Below, one piece after another: positions 24,908 to 33,893 of a DNA stretch of 64,000 bases (position 1 is the stretch's first letter; each line of letters starts with the position of its first letter). Below the pieces are notes generated by a model. The model saw only the letters and a list, made by a program, of their open reading frames with translations. It searched no databases and had not been told where the DNA came from. The DNA is from Sulfitobacter sp. S190 (lineage in GTDB: Bacteria; Pseudomonadota; Alphaproteobacteria; Rhodobacterales; Rhodobacteraceae). The stretch is from assembly GCF_025141935.1 (NCBI RefSeq), contig NZ_CP081120.1, forward strand, positions 1,178,001 through 1,242,000, read 5' to 3'. The position numbers and the translations under genes were made by a program.

Positions 24908-27907
24908 GTGAACACGCAAGGACGGATCGTGGCCGTATTGGGCCCGACCAACACAGGCAAGACGACATACGCGATCGAGCGCATGCTGGGCCACCGGTCC
25001 GGGATCATCGGGTTACCGCTGCGGCTGCTGGCGCGCGAGGTGTATGACCGCATCGTCGCGGCGCGCGGCCCGTCGGTGGTGGCGCTGGTCACCGGCGAGG
25101 AACGCATCGTGCCGCCGCGCACGCAATACTGGGTCTGCACCGTTGAAGCGATGCCCGAGGGCATGGGCGCGGATTTCGTGGCGGTCGACGAAATACAATT
25201 GTGCGCCGATCCGGAGCGGGGCCACGTGTTTACCGACCGTCTGCTGCGGATGCGCGGCCTGCACGAGACGCTGTTCATGGGGGCCGACACCATGCGCGGC
25301 ACCATTGCGGCGCTGGTCCCCGAAGCGCAGTTCGTCAAGCGAGAACGGATGAGCCAGCTGACCTATGCAGGTCAGAAAAAGATAAGCCGGATGCGCCCGC
25401 GCAGTGCGATTGTCGGATTTTCGGTTGAGAATGTATATGCGATTGCCGAGCTGATCCGCCGCCAGAAAGGCGGTGCGGCGGTGGTCATGGGTGCCCTCAG
25501 CCCGCGGACCCGCAATGCGCAGGTCGACATGTACCAGAACGGTGAGGTCGATTATCTGGTGGCGACCGATGCCATCGGCATGGGCCTGAACCTCGACGTG
25601 GATCACGTGGCGTTTTCATCGCTGAGCAAATTCGACGGTCGCCGGATGCGCCCGCTTGCGCCCAATGAACTGGCCCAGATTGCCGGCCGGGCGGGGCGCG
25701 GGATGAAGCACGGCACCTTTGGCGTCACCGGCGATGCGCGGCCCCTAGACGACGGGGTCGCCCGTGCGATCATGGATCACCAGTTCACGCCGCAGAACAA
25801 GATCAACTGGCGCAATCCCGCCCTGCAATTCGGCAGCATCGACCGGTTGATCATGTCGCTGGAAGTCGCACCGGACGACGAGCGGTTGGTCAAGGCCCGC
25901 GAGGCCGACGACCTGCGTGCCCTCAAGGCGCTGTCGGATGATGCGGAAATCACGGCGCGCTGTACCGACGGCCCGTCGGTGCGATTGCTGTGGGATGTGT
26001 GCCGCATTCCCGACTTTCGTGGCATCAGCCATGCCGAGCATGCGAACCTGCTGGAGGTCATATTCAACCACCTGCACCAGCGCGGATCCATCCCCGACGA
26101 TTGGCTGGCGCGGCAAATAAAACGGATTGATCGAACCGATGGCGACATTGATGCGTTGTCTAAACGACTGGCCTTTATCCGCACATGGACCTACGTCACC
26201 CAGCGCAAAGGGTGGACGAATGACGAAACCCATTGGCGCGGCGAGGCCCGTGTCGTAGAAGACAGACTGTCGGACGCCTTGCACGAACGTCTGACCCAGA
26301 GATTTGTAGACCGGCGCACATCCGTGCTTTTGCGCCGGCTAGGACAGAAGGAAGCCATGGTGGCCGAAGTAAACGATACCGGTGAAGTGACCGTCGAAGG
26401 CGAATTTGTAGGCAAGCTGGACGGGTTCCGTTTCCGCGCCGACAAGGGCGCAGGCGCGGCCGAGGACAAGACGATCAAGACCGCCGCGCTTCAGGCGTTG
26501 GCGCCGCAATTTCATCTGCGGGCGGATCGTTTTTACAACGCACCCGACACCGAGATCGATTTCACCGAGCAGGGGGGCCTGATGTGGGGGTCGTCCGCGG
26601 TGGGCAAGCTGGTGGCGGGGTCCGACCCGCTCAAGCCGGACGTCGAGGTTTTCGTGGACGATGTCGCAGGCCCGGAAGTGGCCCAGAAGGTGCAGCGCCG
26701 CCTGCAGCACTTTATCGAGCGCAAGGTCGCGGCCCTGTTCGAGCCGTTGATTGCGGTCCAGAAAGACGAAACGCTGACCGGTCTCGCGCGCGGTTTTGCG
26801 TTCCGGATGGTCGAGAATTTCGGCATCATCCCGCGGGCGGCCGTGGCAGATGAGGTCAAAGCGCTCGATCAGGACGCACGCGGTGCCTTGCGCAAACATG
26901 GCATCCGTTTTGGCCAGTTCACGATTTTCATGCCGCTGCTGTTGAAGCCCGCGCCGACGCGCCTGCGTCTGGTGCTGTGGTCGTTGCAGCAGAAGCTGGG
27001 AGAATTCCCTGAATCCCCGCCCCCCGGTCTGGTCACCATTCCGGTCGAGGCGGGCGCACCTGCGGGGGCGGACACGATGGCAGGGTACCGCAACGCGGGC
27101 GAACGGGCGATCCGGATCGACATGCTGGAGCGGTTGGCCGACATGCTGCGGGGCGAGGATTCGCGCGGCGGGTTCGAGGCCAAGGCCGACATGCTGTCGA
27201 TCTCGGGCACCACGCTGGAGCAATTTGCCGTGCTGATGGAAGGGCTGGGCTACCGCGCCGAAAAGGGTGAGCGGGCCAAGGTCAAACCCGCTGACGCGGT
27301 CATGCCGCATGACGGCACATTTGAGGCGATGGACCCTGCCGACGACACCGTTGTGGCCGAGAAGGTCGCAGAGGGCGCCGACGACCGGCCCGAGGCCGAT
27401 GCGCCTGACAAACCGGTGATGGATGTGGCCGCGGAGGAGCCCGCGGGCGGCATCGTGGCCACGCCGGACCCGGACGCGGCAGGCGATATGCCAGAGGAGG
27501 TCACCGGCATCGAGGATGCGGGCATCGCGCCCATCGTATCGGAGCCCGCGGAAGACGCGGAAATCGATGCGGCGATCCCCGACATGTCTGAAACCGAAAC
27601 ACCCGTGGGCACGGCGCCCGATGCCGATGTGGCGGGGCCGGATATGGAAGTGTTCTATACCTTCACATGGGGCCGCCAACAGCAGCGCCGCGGGGGCGGT
27701 GGCGGCGACGCAAATCGCGGTCGCGGCGGCGGCAAGGGTAAGGGCGGCAAGCCCGGCGGCGCCCCGCGCGGCAAGAAAGGGCCCCGCGACGGCGGCAAGG
27801 GCGGCAAGACACAGAACTTCTCTGCCCGACCGCCGAAGAAGGAAAAAGCGATTGACCCTGACAACCCGTTTGCGGCCGCTCTGATGGGCCTCAAAGACGA
27901 CAAGTGA
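24908..27907 (+). CDS. Suv3-like DExH RNA helicase with a glycine/lysine-rich tail
   Basis: A protein of about 999 residues related to mitochondrial Suv3 and bacterial MgpS-type helicases. Walker A is GPTNTGKT near residue 12, the DExH box is VDEIQL, and the C-terminal helicase motifs include TDAIGMGLNLDVDHV and QIAGRAGRG. The last 250 residues are different: an acidic, proline/alanine-rich linker, then a low-complexity basic tail rich in Gly, Lys and Arg (GGGGDANRGRGGGKGKGG), a probable RNA-binding region. I prefer the GTG at 24908 with GGAAG upstream over a TTG at 24896. The GTGA at its end starts hslR. Confidence 0.87.
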   Translation: MNTQGRIVAVLGPTNTGKTTYAIERMLGHRSGIIGLPLRLLAREVYDRIVAARGPSVVALVTGEERIVPPRTQYWVCTVEAMPEGMGADFVAVDEIQLCADPERGHVFTDRLLRMRGLHETLFMGADTMRGTIAALVPEAQFVKRERMSQLTYAGQKKISRMRPRSAIVGFSVENVYAIAELIRRQKGGAAVVMGALSPRTRNAQVDMYQNGEVDYLVATDAIGMGLNLDVDHVAFSSLSKFDGRRMRPLAPNELAQIAGRAGRGMKHGTFGVTGDARPLDDGVARAIMDHQFTPQNKINWRNPALQFGSIDRLIMSLEVAPDDERLVKAREADDLRALKALSDDAEITARCTDGPSVRLLWDVCRIPDFRGISHAEHANLLEVIFNHLHQRGSIPDDWLARQIKRIDRTDGDIDALSKRLAFIRTWTYVTQRKGWTNDETHWRGEARVVEDRLSDALHERLTQRFVDRRTSVLLRRLGQKEAMVAEVNDTGEVTVEGEFVGKLDGFRFRADKGAGAAEDKTIKTAALQALAPQFHLRADRFYNAPDTEIDFTEQGGLMWGSSAVGKLVAGSDPLKPDVEVFVDDVAGPEVAQKVQRRLQHFIERKVAALFEPLIAVQKDETLTGLARGFAFRMVENFGIIPRAAVADEVKALDQDARGALRKHGIRFGQFTIFMPLLLKPAPTRLRLVLWSLQQKLGEFPESPPPGLVTIPVEAGAPAGADTMAGYRNAGERAIRIDMLERLADMLRGEDSRGGFEAKADMLSISGTTLEQFAVLMEGLGYRAEKGERAKVKPADAVMPHDGTFEAMDPADDTVVAEKVAEGADDRPEADAPDKPVMDVAAEEPAGGIVATPDPDAAGDMPEEVTGIEDAGIAPIVSEPAEDAEIDAAIPDMSETETPVGTAPDADVAGPDMEVFYTFTWGRQQQRRGGGGGDANRGRGGGKGKGGKPGGAPRGKKGPRDGGKGGKTQNFSARPPKKEKAIDPDNPFAAALMGLKDDK

Positions 27908-28293
27908 GCGAGACCGCGCCGGAAAAGCTGCGACTGGATAAATGGTTGTGGTTTGCGCGGTTCTTCAAAACACGTTCCCTGGCGGCCAGTATCGTCGCCG
28001 GGGGACAGGTGCGCATCAACGGCACCCCGACGTCGAAACGCGCGGCAACCATCAGCGCAGGTGACGTTCTGACCTTTGCCAAGGACGATCATATTCGCGT
28101 GATCCGGATCGACGCCTGCGGCGTCCGGCGTGGCCCCGCGCCCGAAGCACAGGCGCTTTACACCGATTTGTCCCCGCCGGAGCGCAAGGTCAGGGACGAA
28201 AACCCGCAAAACCCTGCTTTCGAAGGAAAAGGCCGCCCGACAAAACGCGACCGGCGGCAGCTTGATCTTTCTCGGTCCCGCCACCTTGAATGA
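27904..28293 (+). CDS. hslR: S4-domain RNA-binding protein, Hsp15 homolog
   Basis: A 129-residue Hsp15-type protein; the E. coli homolog binds the 50S subunit carrying nascent chain after erroneous termination. The S4 motif is clear (LRLDKWLWFARFFKTRSLAASIVAGGQVRINGTP). The C-terminus is basic (KGRPTKRDRRQLD). The GTG start overlaps the helicase stop (GTGA at 27904-27907), tying a ribosome-associated protein to an RNA helicase. Confidence 0.9.
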   Translation: MSETAPEKLRLDKWLWFARFFKTRSLAASIVAGGQVRINGTPTSKRAATISAGDVLTFAKDDHIRVIRIDACGVRRGPAPEAQALYTDLSPPERKVRDENPQNPAFEGKGRPTKRDRRQLDLSRSRHLE

Positions 28294-28345
28294 TCCCGCA
28301 GCCTGATTTAGTCAGACAGCACCACAACTCCCGAGAGATTGCCGC

Positions 28346-28681
28346 ATGACCTATATTGTGAATGACGCCTGCATCGCCTGCAAATACACCGACTGTGTCG
28401 AGGTATGCCCGGTCGATTGTTTCTACGAAGGCGAGAACATGCTGGTCATCCATCCCGATGAGTGCATCGATTGCGGTGTGTGCGAACCCGAATGCCCCGC
28501 CGATGCGATCCGTCCCGACACCGAGCCGGACATGGAAAAGTGGGTCGAGTTCAACCGCAAGTATTCCGAGCTGTGGCCGGTCATCATCACCAAGAAAGAT
28601 CCGCTGCCGACCGCCGACGACATGGACGGCAAGGAAGGCAAGATGGAGCTGTTTTCCGAAGCCCCCGGCGAGGGTGGCTGA
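28346..28681 (+). CDS. fdxA: 7Fe ferredoxin FdxA
   Basis: A 111-residue seven-iron ferredoxin carrying one [3Fe-4S] and one [4Fe-4S] cluster. The cysteine pattern is [17 protein letters not shown] and [12 protein letters not shown], with the family's long C-terminal extension ([18 protein letters not shown]). It starts 52 bases after hslR and is followed by a terminator. Its partner is unknown. Confidence 0.93.
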   Translation: MTYIVNDACIACKYTDCVEVCPVDCFYEGENMLVIHPDECIDCGVCEPECPADAIRPDTEPDMEKWVEFNRKYSELWPVIITKKDPLPTADDMDGKEGKMELFSEAPGEGG

Positions 28682-28747
28682 GCGATTCGCGGATACACCT
28701 GCGTTCGGCTTCGGTGATCGCAGGAACCCCTGCTATGATGGATATGC

Positions 28748-28783
28748 GGCCCCGTAGGGCGCCCTTTCGGGGGGGTCGTTTTT
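28748..28783 (+). terminator. Terminator of fdxA
   Basis: GGCCCC pairs with GGGGTC around an inner GGGCGCCC segment, followed by GTTTTTG, about 65 bases after the fdxA stop. Confidence 0.55.
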
Positions 28784-28787
28784 GTGG

Positions 28788-28793
28788 TATACT
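28788..28793 (+). promoter_or_regulatory. Candidate -10 box upstream of carD
   Basis: TATACT matches the -10 consensus in five of six positions, 165 bases upstream of carD. The -35 region (TTTCGG) is poor. CarD-type regulators often have long leaders. Confidence 0.35.
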
Positions 28794-28957
28794 GCCGCCA
28801 ATGAACATTGTTTTCGTACATATCGCACCCGCTGCACCCACGCAGCGCAACTGAATTTCCGCAATGCAACGCTCGTGTCGTCGGACCGCCGGTTCGTCGC
28901 AGGGGCGTTTTGCTGTGTGACGCGGGACCGGTGCCGCCAGAACAGGAGCTTTGAAAG

Positions 28958-29470
28958 ATGAGCAAGAAGAAACTCGATTTCCGCCCGAACGAATTTGTCG
29001 TGTATCCGGCCCATGGTGTGGGGCAGATCATTTCCGTGGAAGAACAGGAAGTTGCGGGCATTTCGCTCGAGCTTTTCGTGATCTCCTTCGAAAAGGACAA
29101 GATGACCCTGCGGGTGCCGACGCACAAGGCGACCGAGATCGGGATGCGCGCGCTCAGCTCGCCCGATGTGATCAATCACGCGATGAAGACGCTCAAGGGC
29201 AAGGCCAAGGTCAAGCGGGCGATGTGGTCGCGCCGGGCGCAGGAATACGAGCAGAAAATCAACTCGGGCGATCTGATCGCCATCGCCGAAGTGGTCCGCG
29301 ACTTGCACCGCACCGACGACCAGCGCGAGCAGTCCTATTCCGAACGCCAGCTGTACGAGGCGGCGCTGGAGCGGTTGACCCGCGAAGTCGCGGCCGTGTC
29401 GGGTGGTGATGAGCTGGCCGCCGCCAAGCAGGTGGGCGACGTTCTGGACAGCCGCGCCGCCGCGGCCTGA
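28958..29470 (+). CDS. carD: CarD/CdnL-family RNA polymerase-binding regulator
   Basis: A 170-residue CarD-like protein that binds the RNA polymerase beta subunit and stabilises open complexes, notably at rRNA promoters. The N-terminal RNAP-interaction domain reads FVVYPAHGVGQIISVEEQEV and ISFEKDKMTLRVPTHK. The C-terminal helical DNA-contacting domain carries the basic/tryptophan segment KRAMWSRRAQEYEQKI. GGAGC precedes the ATG. A terminator follows, so it is a single-gene unit with a 277-base leader region. Confidence 0.92.
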   Translation: MSKKKLDFRPNEFVVYPAHGVGQIISVEEQEVAGISLELFVISFEKDKMTLRVPTHKATEIGMRALSSPDVINHAMKTLKGKAKVKRAMWSRRAQEYEQKINSGDLIAIAEVVRDLHRTDDQREQSYSERQLYEAALERLTREVAAVSGGDELAAAKQVGDVLDSRAAAA

Positions 29471-29490
29471 TCCGCAGTCAAATCCTCAAA

Positions 29491-29524
29491 TCAGCCGCGT
29501 CCGATCGATCGGGCGCGGCTTTTG
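29491..29524 (+). terminator. Terminator of carD
   Basis: AGCCGCG and CGCGGCT form the outer stem around a CCGATCGATCGG palindrome, then a T-run, 20 bases after carD and just before the convergent cobS end. Confidence 0.8.
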
Positions 29525-29529
29525 CGTGA

Positions 29530-30282
29530 CTAGAGCAGCGCGATGCAGCCCAGCAGAACGGTCGCTTCGGCCAGTTGTTGCGTGGCGCCCAGCACGTCAC
29601 CCGTCTGGCCGCCGATCTTGGCCTTTGACAGCGCGCGCAAGGCGGCCGCCACGCCGAGCACCAGACCAACCAGCACCAGCCCGACCACTCCGGCGCAGAT
29701 CACGGCCACGACGGCGCCGAGGATCAGCCCTGCCACCACATCGCCACGGCGCACCGTGCCGACGCTTCGCGACAGGCCATCCGTGCGGGCGTGCGACAAG
29801 GTGGCCATCACCACAGGCATGGCGGCCCGAGACAGGCTTGCGGCGGCAATCAGCGGCACGGCCCCCATCGGCAGCAACACAACGATCGCGGCCAGCCGCA
29901 CCAGCGTGACCATCAGCAGCGAAAGCACGCCGTAGGTGCCGATCTGGCTGTCGCGCATGATGTCGAGGCGGCGTTCGGAGGTCATGCCGCCCCAGAACCC
30001 GTCAAAAAGATCGGCCAGCCCGTCTTCGTGCATCGCGCCCGTCAGCATCATCATCGCGCCCACGGCCAATGCTGCACAAACCATCGGCGGCAGCGCCAAA
30101 GCAGCGGCCGCATCGCCCGCAATCCACCCGACAAAGCCGACCACCACGCCCACCAGCGGATAGGCCCAGACCGCCCGCCCGGCCTGCGCGAAGGCTGCAT
30201 CGGGCAAATGGGGCAGGGGCAGGCGGGTCAGCAGGACAAAGGCCAGCAGCATTTGCGTGCCTACCGCGTCGCTTTTTTGCAC
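29530..30282 (-). CDS. cobS: Adenosylcobinamide-GDP ribazoletransferase CobS
   Basis: The last membrane step of cobalamin assembly, joining adenosylcobinamide-GDP to alpha-ribazole phosphate. The 250-residue protein has several hydrophobic helices and the family motif MHEDGLADLFDGFWGG (D-G-x-x-D metal site), then ERRLDIMRDSQIGTYG. A GTG at 30282 is the chosen start with a GGAAAGGGG ribosome region upstream. It is divergent from cobT with an 81-base gap, so both are probably coregulated. I see no cobalamin riboswitch. Confidence 0.9.
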   Translation of the reverse strand: MQKSDAVGTQMLLAFVLLTRLPLPHLPDAAFAQAGRAVWAYPLVGVVVGFVGWIAGDAAAALALPPMVCAALAVGAMMMLTGAMHEDGLADLFDGFWGGMTSERRLDIMRDSQIGTYGVLSLLMVTLVRLAAIVVLLPMGAVPLIAAASLSRAAMPVVMATLSHARTDGLSRSVGTVRRGDVVAGLILGAVVAVICAGVVGLVLVGLVLGVAAALRALSKAKIGGQTGDVLGATQQLAEATVLLGCIALL

Positions 30283-30363
30283 AGGCTTGCCCCTTTCCTC
30301 GCTTGTTGCCGGACGTTCTTTGGGTAAACAGGCGCAAAGGGTCTGGCAATGAGGGTTTGTGCG

Positions 30364-31374
30364 ATGGCTGATTTTTCTGATCTTGACGGATTTCGTGTCG
30401 CACTGGCCGCGGCGCCGGATGTGGATGCGGCGGCGCGGGCGGGTGCGGCCGAGCGCAACGGACAACTGACCAAGCCTCCCGGTGCGCTGGGTCGGCTGGA
30501 GACATTGGCGCAGTGGTATGCGGGATGGCGCGGCGATGCCCGCCCCGAGATCACCGCGCCGCAGATTATCGTATTCGCGGGCAACCACGGTGTCGCGGCG
30601 CAGGGTGTGTCGGCGTTTCCGCCAGAAGTGACCGAGCAGATGGTGCTGAATTTCCAGCACGGCGGTGCCGCGATCAACCAGCTGGCCAAAGCCGCGGGCG
30701 CACGGCTGGATGTACACGCGCTGGCGCTGGACCGCCCGACGGATGATTTCACCCAAGGCCCGGCCATGTCCGAGACCGATGTCGTTGCCGCCCTGACCGC
30801 CGGCTGGGACGCGGTTGATCCGAATGCGGATCTGCTTGTGGTGGGCGAAATGGGGATCGGCAACACGACCCCCGCAGCCGCACTGGCCTGCGCGCTTCTG
30901 GGCGGAGAGGCCGGTGACTGGACGGGCCGTGGCACCGGCGTCGATGACGCAGGTCTTGCCAACAAGACACGGGTGGTGGCCGAGGGCGTGGCGCGTCATG
31001 CGGGCCACGGCGACGGGGTCGAGACCCTGCGCCGTCTGGGCGGTCGCGAACTGGCGGCAATGGCGGGGGCGATTGCGCGGGCGCGCGGGTTGCGCATTCC
31101 TGTCGTGCTTGACGGGTTCATCTGCACGGCGGCGGCGGCCTGTCTGGCGCATACGGCCGCGGGCGCGCTGGATCATTGTATCGCGGGCCACCTGAGCGCC
31201 GAAGGGGCGCATGGCCGGTTGCTGGAGGCCTTGGACAAGGCACCGCTTCTGGCGCTGGACCTGCGCCTGGGCGAGGCATCGGGCGCGGCGGTCGCGATTT
31301 CGGTCGTGAAGGCCGCGATTGCCTGTCACAGCGGCATGGCGACCTTTGCCGAAGCGGGGGTGAGCGGCGCCTGA
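30364..31374 (+). CDS. cobT: Nicotinate-nucleotide--dimethylbenzimidazole phosphoribosyltransferase CobT
   Basis: This enzyme makes alpha-ribazole 5'-phosphate, the lower-ligand substrate of CobS. The 336-residue protein has the family motifs [42 protein letters not shown] and [12 protein letters not shown], which contains the likely catalytic glutamate. The ATG at 30364 is chosen because family proteins begin close to here. It is divergent from cobS and convergent with the antiporter gene. Confidence 0.93.
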   Translation: MADFSDLDGFRVALAAAPDVDAAARAGAAERNGQLTKPPGALGRLETLAQWYAGWRGDARPEITAPQIIVFAGNHGVAAQGVSAFPPEVTEQMVLNFQHGGAAINQLAKAAGARLDVHALALDRPTDDFTQGPAMSETDVVAALTAGWDAVDPNADLLVVGEMGIGNTTPAAALACALLGGEAGDWTGRGTGVDDAGLANKTRVVAEGVARHAGHGDGVETLRRLGGRELAAMAGAIARARGLRIPVVLDGFICTAAAACLAHTAAGALDHCIAGHLSAEGAHGRLLEALDKAPLLALDLRLGEASGAAVAISVVKAAIACHSGMATFAEAGVSGA

Positions 31375-31379
31375 GGCGT

Positions 31380-33284
31380 TCAGGCGCTTTTCTTGTCGTC
31401 CTCGTCGGCCCGGTTCAGAAACGCGGTTTCGAGATCCTTCTCAAGCTCCTTGGCACGGGCCACGTAGGCCTTGTTGTCGACCGGATCGATTTCGGGCTTC
31501 CACAGATCGGCGAGTTCTTTGACCGACATGCGGTCATGCTCGTAGAAGATGCGTTGCGCTTCGGAGGCTTCGTAATCGGTGAGCCCGAGATTTTCCAGAA
31601 CGTAGCGGCCCGCCCTGAGCGAGCTGTCGAACATTTCGCGCACGATGTCATTCGCCCCTGATTGGTAGAGATGATAGACATCCGTGCGGTCGTGTGCCCG
31701 CGCCACGATGTGCAGGTCGGGGCGTTGCGAGCGGGCGTATTCCACCAGCGCGCGTGCCGCCTTCTTGTCATCCAGCGCCACCACCAGCACCCGCGCTTCG
31801 GCCAGACCGGCACGGCGCAGGATGTCGGGGCGGGTCGGGTCACCCAGAAACCCCTTGAAGCCGAAGCGCCGCATCACGGCGATGACCTTGGGGTTGTTGT
31901 CCAGCACGACCGTATCGAAACCGGAGGCCTGCACCAGACGGTTCACGATCTGGCCGAAGCGGCCGATGCCCGCGATGATGACGGGGCCTTCCTGATCCAT
32001 GACTTCGTCGGTCTGGACCGGTTGCGCATCCTTGCTGCGTCGCGAGATCATCTCGTAGATGATGAACAGAAGCGGCGTGATCAGCATCGACAGCGCAATC
32101 ACAAGAAGCAGCGTTTCGGCCACCGAGTTCGGCATCACGCCGGTTGTCACCGAGAAGCTGACCAGCACGAAGCCGAATTCGCCCGCCTGTGCCAGCCCCA
32201 GCGCGAAGAGCCATCTGTCGCGCCCGCGCAGTTTGAATATCCAGCCAAGGGCATAGAGGATCAGCCCTTTGACGATGATCACCAGAAGCGCCATGCCGGT
32301 GATGATCACGAAATCCGATGCCAGAAGGGTAAAGTTGATGCCCGCCCCCACGGTGATGAAGAACAGGCCCAACAGCAGCCCCTTGAACGGCTCGAGATCG
32401 GTTTCCAGTTCGTGGCGGAATTCGGAGGACGCCAGTACCACACCGGCCAGAAACGCCCCCAGCGCGGGAGAAAGCCCTACCAGCATCATGGTAAAGCTGA
32501 TGCTGACCACGATCAGCAGCGCCAGCGCGGTGTACATTTCCGGCAGCTTGGCCGCGTGGATAAAGCGGAACACGGGCCGTGTGAAATAGACCCCCGCGAT
32601 GATGATGCCCGCGATGATCCCGATGGTGACCAGCGTAAGCCCCCAGGGCGGCAGGCTGTCCACGAGGCTGAAGGCGGCTTCGGCGGCGGCATTGCCATGC
32701 GCCTGCGCGTGCCCGTCCGCGGCCGCTTCGCCCACGGCGATGGACCCGTCGGGCGTCACCGTGGCGGGCAGCGTCACCACCAGAAGCGGCAACAGCGCAA
32801 GGATCGGAATCACCGCGATGTCCTGCGTCAGCAGCACCGAAAAGACCGATCTGCCTCCGCCCGTCTGCATCAGCCCCTTTTCCGACAATGTTTGCAGCAC
32901 GATCGCCGTCGAGCTGAGCGACAGCGACAGGCCGATCGCCAGCGCAACGCCCCACGGCTGGTTGTAGGCCATCGCGATCCCCATCAGGGCGGCGGTGCTG
33001 ACCACCACCTGCAAGCCGCCAAGCCCCAGCAGTTTGTGCCGCATGTCCCACAGCGCGCGGGGTTCCAATTCCAGCCCGATGAGGAACAGCATCATGACCA
33101 CGCCGAATTCCGCAAAATGCTGCAGGTCCTTCGTCTCGGAGCCGACAAGCCCCAGCGCGGGGCCGATGATGATGCCCGCCGCGAGATACCCCAGCACGGA
33201 CCCCAGCCCCAACCGCGAGGCGATGGGCACCGCGATGACGGCGGCGGCAAGGTAGATCGAGGCTTGGAAGAGGAAACTTTCCAT
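31380..33284 (-). CDS. CPA2-type potassium/proton antiporter with TrkA-N domain (KefB-like)
   Basis: A 634-residue monovalent cation:proton antiporter-2 protein. About twelve hydrophobic segments fill residues 1-410, with the family motifs IGLELEP and LLTQDIAVIP. After about residue 430 the Rossmann-type RCK/TrkA-N domain begins (PVIIAGIGRFGQIVNRLV) with its NAD-binding glycines. The C-terminus is charged. A histidine-rich periplasmic loop is visible (DGHAQAHGNAAAE). It is probably a KefB/KefC/YbaL-type K+ efflux protein; which one cannot be decided. Confidence 0.88.
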   Translation of the reverse strand: MESFLFQASIYLAAAVIAVPIASRLGLGSVLGYLAAGIIIGPALGLVGSETKDLQHFAEFGVVMMLFLIGLELEPRALWDMRHKLLGLGGLQVVVSTAALMGIAMAYNQPWGVALAIGLSLSLSSTAIVLQTLSEKGLMQTGGGRSVFSVLLTQDIAVIPILALLPLLVVTLPATVTPDGSIAVGEAAADGHAQAHGNAAAEAAFSLVDSLPPWGLTLVTIGIIAGIIIAGVYFTRPVFRFIHAAKLPEMYTALALLIVVSISFTMMLVGLSPALGAFLAGVVLASSEFRHELETDLEPFKGLLLGLFFITVGAGINFTLLASDFVIITGMALLVIIVKGLILYALGWIFKLRGRDRWLFALGLAQAGEFGFVLVSFSVTTGVMPNSVAETLLLVIALSMLITPLLFIIYEMISRRSKDAQPVQTDEVMDQEGPVIIAGIGRFGQIVNRLVQASGFDTVVLDNNPKVIAVMRRFGFKGFLGDPTRPDILRRAGLAEARVLVVALDDKKAARALVEYARSQRPDLHIVARAHDRTDVYHLYQSGANDIVREMFDSSLRAGRYVLENLGLTDYEASEAQRIFYEHDRMSVKELADLWKPEIDPVDNKAYVARAKELEKDLETAFLNRADEDDKKSA

Positions 33285-33301
33285 GGGCGGCCTTTCGGGG
33301 C

Positions 33302-33757
33302 TCAGGTGGGTAGGGGACCGTCGCGTTTGAGTTGGTCCATGACGATCTGGCTGTGCACGCGGGCGACGGCCTTGTGGGGCAGTAACACGTCGTGAATCAA
33401 CCTGTTGAGCGCGCTCAGGTCTTCACAATAAACCCTGAGTAGATAATCTGCATCCCCCGTCATCGTCCATGCGCTGACAATTTCGGCTCGGTGGGCGATC
33501 AGCCGGGCAAAGCTGTCGGAATGTTCGGGGCCGTGGGTGCCCAGATGGACCTGCACGAAGGCCTGCACGGCGAGCCCGAGGTGCGCGGGGTCAAGGCGGA
33601 CGGTATATTGGCGGATCACGCCCGCCGCCTCCAACCGCTGGCGCCGCCGACCGATCTGGGACGCCGACAGATGCAGCCGGTCGCTGAGCTGTTGGGTGGT
33701 CAGGTTGGCGTCTTGCTGAAGCGCTGCCAGCAACCGTTTGTCGATGTCATCCAGCAT
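33302..33757 (-). CDS. Lrp/AsnC-family transcriptional regulator
   Basis: A 151-residue Lrp-type regulator: N-terminal helix-turn-helix (LTTQQLSDRLHLSASQIGRRRQRLEAAGVI) followed by the RAM effector domain (AFVQVHLGTHGPEHSDSF, VSAWTMTGDADYLLRVYCEDLSALNRLIHDVLL). The ATG at 33757 gives the normal family length. It is divergent from hppD over 136 bases, the usual arrangement for a regulator of the neighbouring catabolic gene, so control of aromatic amino-acid degradation is likely. Confidence 0.9.
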   Translation of the reverse strand: MLDDIDKRLLAALQQDANLTTQQLSDRLHLSASQIGRRRQRLEAAGVIRQYTVRLDPAHLGLAVQAFVQVHLGTHGPEHSDSFARLIAHRAEIVSAWTMTGDADYLLRVYCEDLSALNRLIHDVLLPHKAVARVHSQIVMDQLKRDGPLPT

Positions 33758-33893
33758 GGTGCGGTCTTTCGATGGATTTATCCGCCAATGTGACGAATTT
33801 CTGCGCGATGTGCCAGTATCATGCCGATCAATGCGCCCAATCGGCGCTTTGGCGCGGGTAGAATTGCCCAAATTCGCAACAAGAGGAGCCCCC

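Noticed and set aside
30283..30363. Possible cobalamin riboswitch between cobS and cobT.
   Set aside because: The 81-base gap is too short and lacks the B12 box.
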